In this document: positions 18,629 through 28,300 of the stretch, in pieces
Numbering within the stretch: position 1 is the stretch's first letter
How the letters are laid out: the number at the start of each line of letters is the position of its first letter
Assembly (NCBI GenBank): GCA_017519865.1
Contig: JAFWRQ010000024.1
Coordinates: 1-64,000 of the forward strand
DNA length: 64,000 bases
Source: Bacteroidales bacterium
GTDB taxonomy: Bacteria > Bacteroidota > Bacteroidia > Bacteroidales > UBA932
Direction of reading: 5' to 3'
Notes under the pieces: model-generated
What the model was told of the DNA's origin: nothing
Database searches by the model: none
The model's input: only the letters and a program-made list of their open reading frames with translations
Translations under genes and position numbers: made by a program

Positions 18629-19330
18629 TTAACCTTCGTTGTTGAAATGCTTGTTCGAGCAGTATTCGAACGTATACTTGAGGTATTCCTCGTCGGTCAT
18701 ACCCATCTCCTGCGCCTTGGCATGTGAATACTGCTCGACGAGTTCGAGCCTTTCGGTGCCGCCTGTGACATCGTAGATGGCTTTCAGTTCGTCAAGGTCT
18801 TCCTGGGGGATCTCGCGCAGCGCTCCCGGGCCATTGCCGCGGTAGTTGGCGCCGAGCCGTCCATAGACTTCATCCTTGTTCTTGAGGACCCATTCGAAAA
18901 CGGGTCCCGATTCGGGATGGTCAGCATATGCGAAAGTCAGGGGGTGGACGCAGTATCCCAGGTTGAGGATATTGCCGTTGAGGGCTTTGGTCAGAGGGTA
19001 GATCTGACGGCCTTTCTCCGATTCGGTAAAATAACCTTTCTTGATCGAGAGGTTGCGCAGTGCCATTATAACGAGTCCTGCACCGTTCTTGCGCGGACAG
19101 CGGGTGACGCAGGACATGCACTCGCCGCAATACCAGATGGTATCACTCTTAAGAAGGGCTTCTATCTCGGCATCATCCTTACGCTGCACCGTGTCCACGA
19201 TCTTGCGCGGGTCGTAGCGGTAAAACTCCGCAGCGGGGCAGATGGCTGTGCAGGTGCCGCAGTTGATGCAGGTTTTGAGCCCTTCCTTGACGCGGTAGTC
19301 TTCGCTGAGTTCGTCGAAGAGTTTGCCCAT
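18629..19330 (-). CDS. HdrC-like [4Fe-4S] protein
   Basis: 233 residues with two cluster motifs near the N-terminus (CINCGTCTAICP and CGECMSCVTRCPRK), followed by a helical C-terminal half without membrane spans. First of the five Hdr-like genes. It starts 5 nt after the HerA-like gene. Expected to pass electrons between the HdrA-like flavoprotein and the HdrB-like CCG protein. Confidence 0.87.
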   Translation of the reverse strand: MGKLFDELSEDYRVKEGLKTCINCGTCTAICPAAEFYRYDPRKIVDTVQRKDDAEIEALLKSDTIWYCGECMSCVTRCPRKNGAGLVIMALRNLSIKKGYFTESEKGRQIYPLTKALNGNILNLGYCVHPLTFAYADHPESGPVFEWVLKNKDEVYGRLGANYRGNGPGALREIPQEDLDELKAIYDVTGGTERLELVEQYSHAKAQEMGMTDEEYLKYTFEYCSNKHFNNEG

Positions 19331-19335
19331 ATTTT

Positions 19336-20970
19336 CTATTTCATTAGATTTCCGAGGATGGATCTGGTGAGCTTGCGCATCGCGGTGGTGGTGGCGGACT
19401 TGACGGCCTTGCCTGCGACATCCTTTGCGCTGGTTTTCTTCGATTTCTTGCCGGTCACGCTGTTGGCGACCTCGTTGCCGATGGTGTTGGTGACGCTGGT
19501 GATCGCAGCGCCTACGGCGGCTCCGAGAATGGCTTTGCCGACGGATTTCTTGGGCTTGGAAGCCTTCTTCTTGGCGGCTTCCTTGCTCTGGCGCTCTTCT
19601 TCCTTGGCAACTTCGCGGGCTTTCTTCTCAGCGTCCTTGGCCGCTTCTGCCTCGGCGCGCTCCTTCTCGGCAGCCTTGGCCGCAACCTCGCTCTCGGCCA
19701 GCAGCAGTTCGAAGGCGCTTTCGCGGTCGATCATGTGGTCGTAGCGGCCGTAGACGCGGGACTGCTTGATGATGGTCTCGCGCTGGCTTTCGGTGATGGC
19801 GCCTATCTGGCTGAGGGGGAAGAGGATCTTGGCGCGCTCGACGACCGTCGGGGCGCCCTTCTCATCGAGGAAGGAGACGAGGGCCTCGCCGGTGCCGAGC
19901 TCCATGATGGCGTCCTCGGTCTTGAACGAGGGATTGGCGCGGAAGGTCTCGGCCGCAGCCTTGACGACCTTCTGCTCCTTGGGGCTGTACGCGCGCAGGG
20001 CGTGCTGCACGCGGTTTCCGAGCTGGCCTGCGACATTGTCCGGCACGTCGGTAGGGTTCTGGGTGACGAAATAGATGCCGACACCCTTGCTTCGGATGAG
20101 GCGGATGACCTGCTCGATCTTGCTGACCAGGGCCTTGGGCGTGTCGTCGAAAAGGGTGTGCGCCTCGTCGAAGAAGAATACGAGTTTGGGAAGGTCCATG
20201 TCGCCGACCTCGGGCAGCTGGGCGTAAAGGTCGCTCATGAGCCAGAGGAGGAAAGTGGAATAGAGCTTGGGGTTGAGCATCAGCTTGTCAGCAGCAAGGA
20301 CGCTCATCACACCCTTGCCCTGCTCGCACTGCATCAGGTCGTAGATGTCGAAGGAGGGCTCGCCGAAGAATTTGTTGGCTCCCTGGTTCTCGAGTTCCAG
20401 CAGGGCACGCTGGATGGCACCGACGCTCATGGCGGTGACAGTTCCATAATTGGCCGTGAACTCGGAGGCGTGCTCGGCGACATAACCGAGCATGGCCCTG
20501 AGGTCCTTGAGGTCGAGCAGCAGGAGACCCCTGTCGTCGGCAACGCGGAAGACTATGTTGAGCACACCGGTCTGTGTCTCGTTGAGGCCCATTAGGCGTG
20601 AGAGGAGCTGGGGCCCCATGTTGGAGATGGTGGTCCTCATGGGATGGCCCTGCTCGCCGAAAACGTCGTAGAAGCGTACGGGGCAGCCGTGGAAGTCGGG
20701 GTTCTCGATACCGAACTCGGCGCAGCGCTTCTGGATGAAGCCTGACATCGATCCGGCCTGGCTGATGCCGCTCAGGTCGCCCTTCATGTCTGCCATGAAG
20801 CAGGGGACTCCTGCCTGGCAGAACGATTCGGCAAGTACCTGCAGGGTGACGGTCTTTCCGGTGCCGGTCGCGCCGGATATGAGACCGTGGCGGTTGGCCA
20901 TTTTACCGAGGATGGTGATGGGCCCATTGGGGCCGTGGGCGACGTAGAACCCTTTTTCGTTGTCGTACAT
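19336..20970 (-). CDS. HerA-like ATPase (DUF853/YjgR family)
   Basis: 544 residues. The Walker A GATGTGKT is at residues 33-40 and the Walker [11 protein letters not shown] is near 270, with the DUF853 core extending to about residue 410. A charged, Ala/Glu/Lys-rich segment (about 425-475) is probably a coiled coil, and a Gly/Ala-rich tail follows. The family is related to the HerA-FtsK translocases but its biological role is not established. It heads the ten-gene run that includes the Hdr-like complex, 5 nt from hdrC-like, and has its own -7 box at 21014-21021. Confidence 0.88.
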   Translation of the reverse strand: MYDNEKGFYVAHGPNGPITILGKMANRHGLISGATGTGKTVTLQVLAESFCQAGVPCFMADMKGDLSGISQAGSMSGFIQKRCAEFGIENPDFHGCPVRFYDVFGEQGHPMRTTISNMGPQLLSRLMGLNETQTGVLNIVFRVADDRGLLLLDLKDLRAMLGYVAEHASEFTANYGTVTAMSVGAIQRALLELENQGANKFFGEPSFDIYDLMQCEQGKGVMSVLAADKLMLNPKLYSTFLLWLMSDLYAQLPEVGDMDLPKLVFFFDEAHTLFDDTPKALVSKIEQVIRLIRSKGVGIYFVTQNPTDVPDNVAGQLGNRVQHALRAYSPKEQKVVKAAAETFRANPSFKTEDAIMELGTGEALVSFLDEKGAPTVVERAKILFPLSQIGAITESQRETIIKQSRVYGRYDHMIDRESAFELLLAESEVAAKAAEKERAEAEAAKDAEKKAREVAKEEERQSKEAAKKKASKPKKSVGKAILGAAVGAAITSVTNTIGNEVANSVTGKKSKKTSAKDVAGKAVKSATTTAMRKLTRSILGNLMK

Positions 20971-21013
20971 GGTCTTATGATTTTATCGTTATTCCTACAT
21001 TTTATGCATTTTA

Positions 21014-21021
21014 CAAATATA
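21014..21021 (-). promoter_or_regulatory. -7 box for the HerA/Hdr/glycosyltransferase run
   Basis: TATATTTG on the minus strand, 44 nt before the HerA-like start. It is the only clear -7 box I see ahead of the ten closely packed genes that follow. It lies back to back with the plus-strand box at 21047. Confidence 0.55.
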
Positions 21022-21046
21022 GCCCAAAAAACTCAAAGTTTTTCAA

Positions 21047-21054
21047 TAAATTTG
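21047..21054 (+). promoter_or_regulatory. -7 box ahead of the unknown protein/ABC exporter pair
   Basis: TAAATTTG on the plus strand, 19 nt before ATG 21074, so the 5' leader is about 12 nt. No convincing -33 element. Confidence 0.55.
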
Positions 21055-21073
21055 CGTAAATGATTCTGTCTGG

Positions 21074-21883
21074 ATGGGTTTTGTAGAAGAGTTTTCCGCC
21101 TTCCTGTCGGCGAACGGTATGGCGGGGCGCACGGACATCATACCCGTGCCGCTCACGGCACGGGACCTGCCTGCGGCGGAGGCGCAGAGCAGCGCCCTGG
21201 CGCCGCTGGCGGGCTCCGCGACTTTCGTCGTGGAGGACCGCTGGCGCAGCCGCGGCGACGCCGTCCGGGCGCGCCTCCTGGCGCATGCCGGCCGCTTCCG
21301 CCAGGTCTACGCCCGCAATTGCAGCGTAAGGCGCGTCGACCGCGGCACGGCCGCTCATTTCCTGACGGAAACGCACAGTTACGGAGATGCCTTGAGCCGC
21401 TTCCGTTACGGCCTTTTCATAGACCGTGTCACCGGCGAAAAGGGATCCTTGCCTTCGGTCCTCGAAGAGTCCAAGGACATTCCTCCTTCGCCGGGTGACC
21501 TGGTGGCCGTAGCGACCTTTTCCAAGGCCAGGAACCGCGTAGTCGGAGGACGTCGGGTCCATTCATACGAATGGGTCCGTTATGCATCCCTGCCCGGCGT
21601 CCGCGTCGAGGGCGGGATGGGGAAGCTCTTTGACGCATTCGTCTCGGAAGTGCGGCCCGAAGACGTGATGACCTATGCCGACCTCGAATGGTCTGACGGA
21701 CGCGCTTACCGCGAACTTGGATTCATCCTCGAAGGCCCCAGGGAGCCTGTTACTTTCGCAGTCGATCCTTCTACATGGGAGCGCCGGGCCGTCAAATACG
21801 TGTCCGATCCGACGGACATGCTTTACTACCGTAATTTCGGTAGTCTGAAATATCGCAAGACTTTTGTGAACGACAGTATATGA
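21074..21883 (+). CDS. Conserved unknown protein with a phage-like YAD-WS-G-Y-LGF motif
   Basis: 269 residues, soluble, no signal peptide. I do not recognise a characterised family. The C-terminal part (~175-225) has GGMGKLFDAF followed by TYADLEWSDGRAYRELGF, a pattern I associate with phage homing-endonuclease-like proteins. The N-terminal ~170 residues, Ala/Arg-rich, are of unknown type. The stop overlaps the ABC exporter start (ATGA at 21880), so the two are made together. Function cannot be assigned: a nuclease-derived domain recruited to another job is only an idea. Confidence 0.75.
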   Translation: MGFVEEFSAFLSANGMAGRTDIIPVPLTARDLPAAEAQSSALAPLAGSATFVVEDRWRSRGDAVRARLLAHAGRFRQVYARNCSVRRVDRGTAAHFLTETHSYGDALSRFRYGLFIDRVTGEKGSLPSVLEESKDIPPSPGDLVAVATFSKARNRVVGGRRVHSYEWVRYASLPGVRVEGGMGKLFDAFVSEVRPEDVMTYADLEWSDGRAYRELGFILEGPREPVTFAVDPSTWERRAVKYVSDPTDMLYYRNFGSLKYRKTFVNDSI

Positions 21884-23721
21884 AAAGACGAACCAACATG
21901 ACTATCTGGGAACTCTTCCGCAAGATCTGGAAGTATGTTCTCCCTTACAAGTGGCTGGTTGCGGCGACACTGGCGCTGACCCTGATCAGTTCCCTGTTCG
22001 CGCAGGTCAACGCCATAGTCCTCGACCGGACAGTGGACGCGGTAAATGCCCTGGTGACTGCCGCGGAATTCGCCTGGTCCAAGGCAGCCAGGATCCTGAC
22101 CATCATCTCAGTCGTCCTGCTGGGCAAGGAAATCCTTACCGCGCTCATCAGCTTTGCGCAGAAATACTTCGGCATGCGCATGCGCATCCTGGTATCGCGC
22201 GATCTGGCGCAGGCGGTCATCGAGAAGATGCTTACATTCCGGATGGCCTTCTATTCCGCCAATGGGAACGAACCCGGCAAGCTCCAGACCCGTATCGACA
22301 GGGGAGTGGACAGCCTGACCAATACGGTGAACAATGTCTTCATAGACCTCCTCCCCATGTTCACCAGTGCTGCCCTGGCCCTCATCCTCATGTTTGCCGC
22401 CAATGTGTACGTCGGTCTCACGGCTCTCTTCATCGTGCCCCTCTATTTCCTCATCACCTGGCTGCAGGCCAAGAAACTGCGCGGCTGGCGCCGGGAAATG
22501 CGCTCCTACCACGAGCAGAAGAGCAACGGCATAATGAACATCATCGAGAGCATCAATGTTATCAAATCATTCAACCGCGAGCGCATCGAGGGCGACAAGC
22601 AGCTAGACCTGCAGGTCCGGCTGACCGAGAACCAGATGAACACGCGCAAGGTGAGTTTCCTGTTCGACGGCCTCAAGAGTTTCGTCCAGCAGGTCGGCAC
22701 GGTCCTTATCATCATCCTCACCGCATATCTGGTGCTTATCGGCTATCCCGGCATGACCATCGGTAAGATCATGTACCATATCATGCTCTTCTCCAACGTC
22801 ATAGCCCCCATCCGTCAGCTTCAGATGATTTTCGACAACATGAACGAGGCCCTTGTGTATGCCGAAGGATTCTTCGACATCCTGGATTCAGACGACGAGA
22901 TCGAACCTTCGGGTACGTATATCCCTGAAAAGGTCCATGGCCATTTCGAGATCAGCAACGTCGATTTCACCTATCCCAACGGGAACAAGGCCCTCCACAA
23001 CATCAATATGACCATAGACCCGGGCAAGATCACCGCTTTCGTCGGTCTCTCGGGTGCTGGAAAGAGTACGATAGTCAATCTTCTCGACAAGTTCTACGTG
23101 CCTGACTGCGGCTCCATAAAGCTCGACGGAGTGGACCTTCGGGAGTGGGACACCAAGTTCCTGCGGGAGAATATCGGACTTGTGCTCCAGAAGAATCATA
23201 TCTTCGATGGAAGCGTCGAGGAGAATATCAAGTACGGCAAGCCGGATGCGACTCATGCAGAGGTGCTTATGGCCGCAAAGAAGGCATACCTCCTTGACCA
23301 GGTGCAGGCACTCCCTGACGGTTTCAATACCAAGGCGACCCTCCTCTCGGGAGGCCAGCAGCAGCGCGTGGCCATAGCCCGTATGTTCCTCAAGAATCCT
23401 CCCATCATCTTCCTTGACGAGCCCACTGCCAGCCTTGACGCCGTTGCCACCGAACAGATTAAGAACAGCATAGACGCCATCAAACAGAACCGTACGGTCA
23501 TCATCATATCCCACAGCATCTCCCAGATCATCGACAGCGACGTCATCTACGCGCTCAAGGAAGGTCGCGTCGAGCAGGGCGGAAATCCTGATGAGGTCTA
23601 CAAGCAGGGCGGTATCTACAAGGAGATCCTGGATGCCTCCGCCCGTAGCCTCAACATAGAAAAAATCGCCCGCACCATCGAAGAGGGAGCGGGCGAAGAT
23701 AAGACGGATACAGTATCCTAG
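21880..23721 (+). CDS. ABC exporter, fused membrane and ATPase domains (MsbA-like)
   Basis: 613 residues. Six membrane spans lie in ~1-330, then a nucleotide-binding domain with Walker [10 protein letters not shown], signature [14 protein letters not shown], Walker [13 protein letters not shown] and the switch His in IIISHS. It works as a homo- or heterodimer exporting lipids, peptides or drugs; the cargo is unknown. The start overlaps the preceding stop, and ATG 21898 is an alternative start. The stop overlaps that of the convergent zinc peptidase gene through a shared CTAG. Confidence 0.9.
   Translation: MKRRTNMTIWELFRKIWKYVLPYKWLVAATLALTLISSLFAQVNAIVLDRTVDAVNALVTAAEFAWSKAARILTIISVVLLGKEILTALISFAQKYFGMRMRILVSRDLAQAVIEKMLTFRMAFYSANGNEPGKLQTRIDRGVDSLTNTVNNVFIDLLPMFTSAALALILMFAANVYVGLTALFIVPLYFLITWLQAKKLRGWRREMRSYHEQKSNGIMNIIESINVIKSFNRERIEGDKQLDLQVRLTENQMNTRKVSFLFDGLKSFVQQVGTVLIIILTAYLVLIGYPGMTIGKIMYHIMLFSNVIAPIRQLQMIFDNMNEALVYAEGFFDILDSDDEIEPSGTYIPEKVHGHFEISNVDFTYPNGNKALHNINMTIDPGKITAFVGLSGAGKSTIVNLLDKFYVPDCGSIKLDGVDLREWDTKFLRENIGLVLQKNHIFDGSVEENIKYGKPDATHAEVLMAAKKAYLLDQVQALPDGFNTKATLLSGGQQQRVAIARMFLKNPPIIFLDEPTASLDAVATEQIKNSIDAIKQNRTVIIISHSISQIIDSDVIYALKEGRVEQGGNPDEVYKQGGIYKEILDASARSLNIEKIARTIEEGAGEDKTDTVS
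23660..23696 (-). terminator. Intrinsic terminator for the zinc peptidase, inside the ABC exporter gene
   Basis: An 8-bp perfect stem (23666-23673 with 23689-23696, TCGCCCGC/GCGGGCGA) followed on the minus strand by six U from 23665 to 23660. It lies within the 3' coding end of the convergent exporter gene, about 20-60 nt past the peptidase stop. Confidence 0.65.
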
Positions 23722-24584
23722 AGTTCGCTGTATTTGGGTGAGAAGGTGTCGCCAAGGCTGATGTTGCCGGTGGTGAGGCCTTTCTTGAGCCATCTGTTGC
23801 GCTGTGCGGAAGTACCGTGGTTGAACGACTCCGGGACGGTGTATCCCATGCTCTGTTTCTGGAGATAGTCGTCACCGATCTTCGAAGCGGCGTTGAGGGC
23901 TTCCTCGATGTCGCCGGCCTCAAGGGAACCATACAGTTTGTTGTCGTAATAGCCCCAGATGCCGGCATAGAAGTCGGCCTGAAGCTCCAGACGGACACTG
24001 ATCTGGTTGCTCTGAGCCTTGCTGACACGTGCCATCTGCGAATGTGCCTGGCTCAGCGTACCCAGGAGGTTCTGGACGTGATGGCCCACCTCGTGCGCAA
24101 TGACGTAGGCATAGGCGAAGTCTCCGTCGGCACCTATCTGCCTCTTCATCGATGTGAAGAATGACAGGTCGAGATACACGCAACGGTCGGCACTGCAGTA
24201 GAACGGACCTGACGAAGACGTGGCTCCACCGCATCCGGACTGGACGGCGCCCGTGAAAAGCACGAGCTTCGGAGGGACGTAGGTCCTGCCGTTCTGTTCG
24301 AAAATCTTGGTCCATACATCCTCGGTACCTGCCAGGATCTGCTTTGCAAACGTAGCGAGCTCTTCCTCTTCAGCGCTGGGCTGCCAGTTGGGGTCCACCT
24401 GCGTCGTTCCGGCGCCGCCCATCTGCTGCACGTTCTCGAGGACGTCCGTGGGATCACCGCCCATAAGGAGGGTGATGAGTCCGATGATGATGAGTCCTCC
24501 GAGTCCGATACCGCCGGCAGTGGCTATGGTACCGCCTCTGCGGTCGTCGACGTTCGTGCTTTCTCTTCTACCGTCAAGTTTCAT
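23718..24584 (-). CDS. Membrane-anchored neutral zinc metallopeptidase (YpfJ family)
   Basis: 288 residues. The conserved KLDGRRESTNVDDRRG N-terminus is followed by a single membrane span (~20-42) and a peptidase domain with HEVGHH at 164-169. Cysteines at 118, 130 and 135 match the family. The active site would face the periplasm. Physiological substrates of the family are unknown. It shares the CTAG stop overlap with the exporter gene and starts 15 nt downstream of the outer-membrane barrel gene. Confidence 0.9.
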   Translation of the reverse strand: MKLDGRRESTNVDDRRGGTIATAGGIGLGGLIIIGLITLLMGGDPTDVLENVQQMGGAGTTQVDPNWQPSAEEEELATFAKQILAGTEDVWTKIFEQNGRTYVPPKLVLFTGAVQSGCGGATSSSGPFYCSADRCVYLDLSFFTSMKRQIGADGDFAYAYVIAHEVGHHVQNLLGTLSQAHSQMARVSKAQSNQISVRLELQADFYAGIWGYYDNKLYGSLEAGDIEEALNAASKIGDDYLQKQSMGYTVPESFNHGTSAQRNRWLKKGLTTGNISLGDTFSPKYSEL

Positions 24585-24599
24585 GGCGAAACAGCGATT

Positions 24600-25238
24600 T
24601 TAGAACAGGAATCCTATGCCGGCATGGAGGACGTTCCTCTTCTGGACGAAGTTTTCGGAGGAAACGCGGTTCAGCATGCCGAGGTCGTAACCGACGGTGA
24701 AGCGGAGCTTGCCGAAGTCAAGGCCGGCACCGCCTCCGAGGAGGATGTCGAAGCGGTTGTAGTCGCTGTCGGCATAGTTGTCATGCTTGCCGCTCTTGCC
24801 GCCGACACCGCCGATGGAGCCACCGACTTCGGTCGTGGAGTTGAGACCGCAACTGAAGGTGGGTCCTGCATAGACGAAGCCTCTGAGCTGGGGCGAGAGG
24901 TCGACGGAATAGTTGAAGTGTACGGGAACGTCGAGATACATCTCCTCAACCTTTGAGGAAGCTCCGATGTTGATGCCGAAGATACTGGTGGAGGCTGAAG
25001 AAGTGGCGGTGACGTAGGAGAAGAAAGCACCTACGCTGACACCGAATCCTACGCCCTCGGCGATAGTGTAATCACCTCCGGCATAGAAGCCGTTGTAAGG
25101 CATTGTGCTGGCAGTGCTGCTTATGGTGGTCTTCATCGTGGAATTGATGTAGCCCGCACCGACGGACATCTGAGCGAATGCGGTGGTGCCCACGAACATC
25201 ATGGACGCCGCCAGAAGGGTAGTGATAATTTTTTTCAT
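24600..25238 (-). CDS. Small outer-membrane beta-barrel protein (OmpX/PorT-like)
   Basis: 212 residues with a signal peptide ending at TAFAQ (residue 23). The rest alternates hydrophobic and polar residues in eight or so strands, contains the barrel-type segment FVYAGPTFSCGL, and ends in a typical outer-membrane Phe (GIGFLF). It probably spans the outer membrane as a small barrel; specific function unknown. A -7 box lies just upstream. Confidence 0.85.
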   Translation of the reverse strand: MKKIITTLLAASMMFVGTTAFAQMSVGAGYINSTMKTTISSTASTMPYNGFYAGGDYTIAEGVGFGVSVGAFFSYVTATSSASTSIFGINIGASSKVEEMYLDVPVHFNYSVDLSPQLRGFVYAGPTFSCGLNSTTEVGGSIGGVGGKSGKHDNYADSDYNRFDILLGGGAGLDFGKLRFTVGYDLGMLNRVSSENFVQKRNVLHAGIGFLF

Positions 25239-25264
25239 TTCTGTGGTTTGAATGTTAGTTAGTG

Positions 25265-25272
25265 CAAATATA
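25265..25272 (-). promoter_or_regulatory. -7 box for the outer-membrane barrel gene
   Basis: TATATTTG on the minus strand, 26 nt ahead of the start at 25238. Confidence 0.5.
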
Positions 25273-25306
25273 ACAAAATAATTCAGTATTGGAACAATGT
25301 CCGGCC

Positions 25307-28300
25307 CTATCCAATGTACTCGGAAGGAGGCACTCCGAACTGCTTCTTGAACGAGGCAGAGAAATGGGACAAGGTGTTGAATCCGGTCATGTACGCGATT
25401 TCGGACATGTTGTATTTGCCTTCCTTCAGCAGGTTGGCGGCGAAGTTGAGCTTGTAGCGCTTGAAGAAGGCGCTGGGGTTCTCGCCGGTCAGGCCCTTGA
25501 CCTTGTAGTAGAACTTCGTACGGGACATGCGCATCATCTCACTGATGCGTGTGATGTCCAGGTCGACGTCTGCGATCTCCTTCTCCATCAGTTCGTAGAG
25601 GTCCTTCATGAAGGCCTTGTCCCTGGGAGTGAGCTCCTCTGAACTGATGTCTTCGGTCGAGGTGACGGAACCGAGTTGCCTGTGGAGTTTTTCGCGGTTT
25701 TCAAGCAGCGACTTTACGAGTGCGAGGAGATAGGCCGGCTGGAAAGGTTTGGTGACATAGGCGTCGGCGCCTACGCCGAGGCCTTCGACCTGGTTCTCGA
25801 CTGCAACCTTGGCGGTGACGAGAACGACGGGTATGTGGCTGAGCTGCAAGTCTCCCTTGACGGCCTTGCAGAGTTCATAACCGCTCATTCCCGGCATGAC
25901 CACATCGCTTATGATCAGGTTCGGAGCCTCGTCGGCCATACCTTTCAGGGCGGATGCCCCGTCGAAATAGATGGTCACGTTGTAATAAGGCGAAAGGAGG
26001 ACTTTCACGTAGTTGGCGATATCGATGTCGTCGTCCACTACGGCTATGCGCTTCTTGTCCCTCTCCTCCGAGTTGTCGGGGACCGCTATGTCGGGAGTGG
26101 CTTGAGGCAGGACGACCTCCTGCGTGGCTTCCGTACGCTCTTCCTCGGTATAGGAGGCTGCGCTGGTAGGGAGGATGAAACTGAAAACCGCGCCTCCTTC
26201 GGGCCTGTTTCCGGCCTTGATATACCCGTGGTGCAGGTCAGTCAAGGCACGGGAGTAATAAAGGCCTATTCCCGAACCCTGTGTATCTCCTTGGTTACCA
26301 GCCTGGTAAAAGCGTTCGAATATCTTTTCCTCCTCTCCGGACGGGATGCCGCATCCGCTGTCGGAGACGGAGATGCACGCCCACTGGGCATCGCTGTCCT
26401 TATCGGTCAGAGGATACCTGTCTGCAGCTTCATTCCGTCCCATGACATCGAAGGAAAGGGAGACCTTCCCTCCGGTAGGGGTGAACTTGAGGGCGTTGGC
26501 GAGCAGGTTCATGACTATCTTTCTGATCTTGTCCACATCCGCCCACATGACGAAGGGGTCTTCGAGACCATAGGATGCAAGTTCGATCCGTTTGGACCCG
26601 GCGTTGAAGCGGAACATTTCCGCAATGGAGCGCAGCGGGCCGGCGATGTCTGTCTTGACGACTTTCAGTTGAAGCTTGTTGTTGCTGATGCGGTTGAAGT
26701 CCAGGAGCTGGTTGACCAGGGTAAGCATCCAGTCGGAGTTGCGCCTTATGATGCCGACAAGCTGGCGGTCCTGTCCCTTGATGCCGGGGGAGTCGACAAG
26801 TTGCGAGGCGGGACCGGCGATCATCGTGAGAGGGGTGCGGAACTCGTGCGCTATGTTGGAGAAATACCTCATCTGGACCAGGCTCAGCTCCTTCTCCTGC
26901 TGACGTGCGGCTTCCGCCCTTTCCCTCTCGAGCCTCTCGTCGCGGACCTTGGCGGCCGCATCTGCCCGTTCCTGGCGTATCTTCTGGTACATCAGCCATA
27001 CGGCTCCGAGCAGGGCCAACCCCAGGAGAATGAGAGACAGGATGGCCCACCAAGTCCTGAACCACGGTGGCAACACCCTTACATTCAGGGATTTCTCCGT
27101 CTCGACTATACTTTGGTTATTGTTGGTGATCCTGACCCGGAAGGTATATTTTCCGGCCGGGAGATTAGCATAATAGACCTCATGCTTGTTGTCGGCATCG
27201 ACCCAATACTTGTCGAAGCCTTCCATCATGTAGTAGTAATGCGTCCTTTCATGCTCGCTGTAATCGAGCGCTGCGAACGAGATGCTGAAGCCGTTCTGCC
27301 AATTCCGGATGAGGACGTCGGGATTCTTGGCGAGTTCCTTTTCAATGGGTCCGCCCTCCGCCGGCCTGACCAACTGGCTGTGGATCTTGAGGTCCTCGAA
27401 AACCAATGGAACGGTACGTTTCTGAGGGACATCCAGAGGATTGAACCATGTGAGTCCGTGCGTGCCGCCGAAAACGAGCGTTCCGTCAGGAAGCAGGCAG
27501 GACGCCCTGTCGGAGAACTGGTTGCCTCCGATGCCGTCCTGGTCGAAATAATTGACGAAGGTTTCGGTCGTCCTGTCGTACTTGCCCAATCCGTTCATCG
27601 TTGATACCCAGATGTTGCCCTGCCTATCCTGCTCTATGGAGCAGATGTCGAGGCATGGGACACCCTGTACTGAAACCGTATGGCCGTCTTTTTCCGCAAC
27701 AAGCAGTCCGTTGGCAACGGTGCCGGTCCATATCTTGCCGACTCCGTCCTTGAAAAGTTTGGTGGGGACCATTATGGACCGCCGGCGGATGCAAGCGGCC
27801 TTGTCTTCTTCCGAAAGTTCCAGGTTGCGGGTTTCGTTGGTATAGGTGTTCAATTCGATCAAGGCATGGTTGTAGGCAGCCGCCAGAAGCTTACCGGGCT
27901 CGGACATCAGCAGGTCGGTGACATACGGAGACTCCGACGGGCCGGTCAGCGTGACCTCGATGCTGTCGCCGGTGTTAGGATCATACCGCAGGAGGTTCTG
28001 GGAGCGGCCTCCTATCCAGATGAAGCCCCTGTCATCCTCTGTGACGGCGAGGGGAGTGTTGAACCGTACTTCATCGATGGCCCTCAGCGTACGCCCGTCA
28101 TAATGGCAACGTACGACCTGGTTCTTTTCCGTGAAGAAAAGCCAGATGTCTCCGCGAGAGTCGCTGTAGACCATGTAGGGCCGGACGTAACCGATGCCGG
28201 TGTTTTGTACGAGATGCTTGTATCCGACCTCGCGGATCGAGCGCGATTCCGTGTCATAGACGAACAGCCCGCCGGTCTGGGTAGTGATCCAGAGGCGTCT

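Noticed and set aside
25676-27604. Long open frame antisense to the HTCS gene
   Set aside because: It is a by-product of GC-rich codon usage: no family resemblance, no promoter, and the opposite strand encodes well-recognised kinase and receiver domains.
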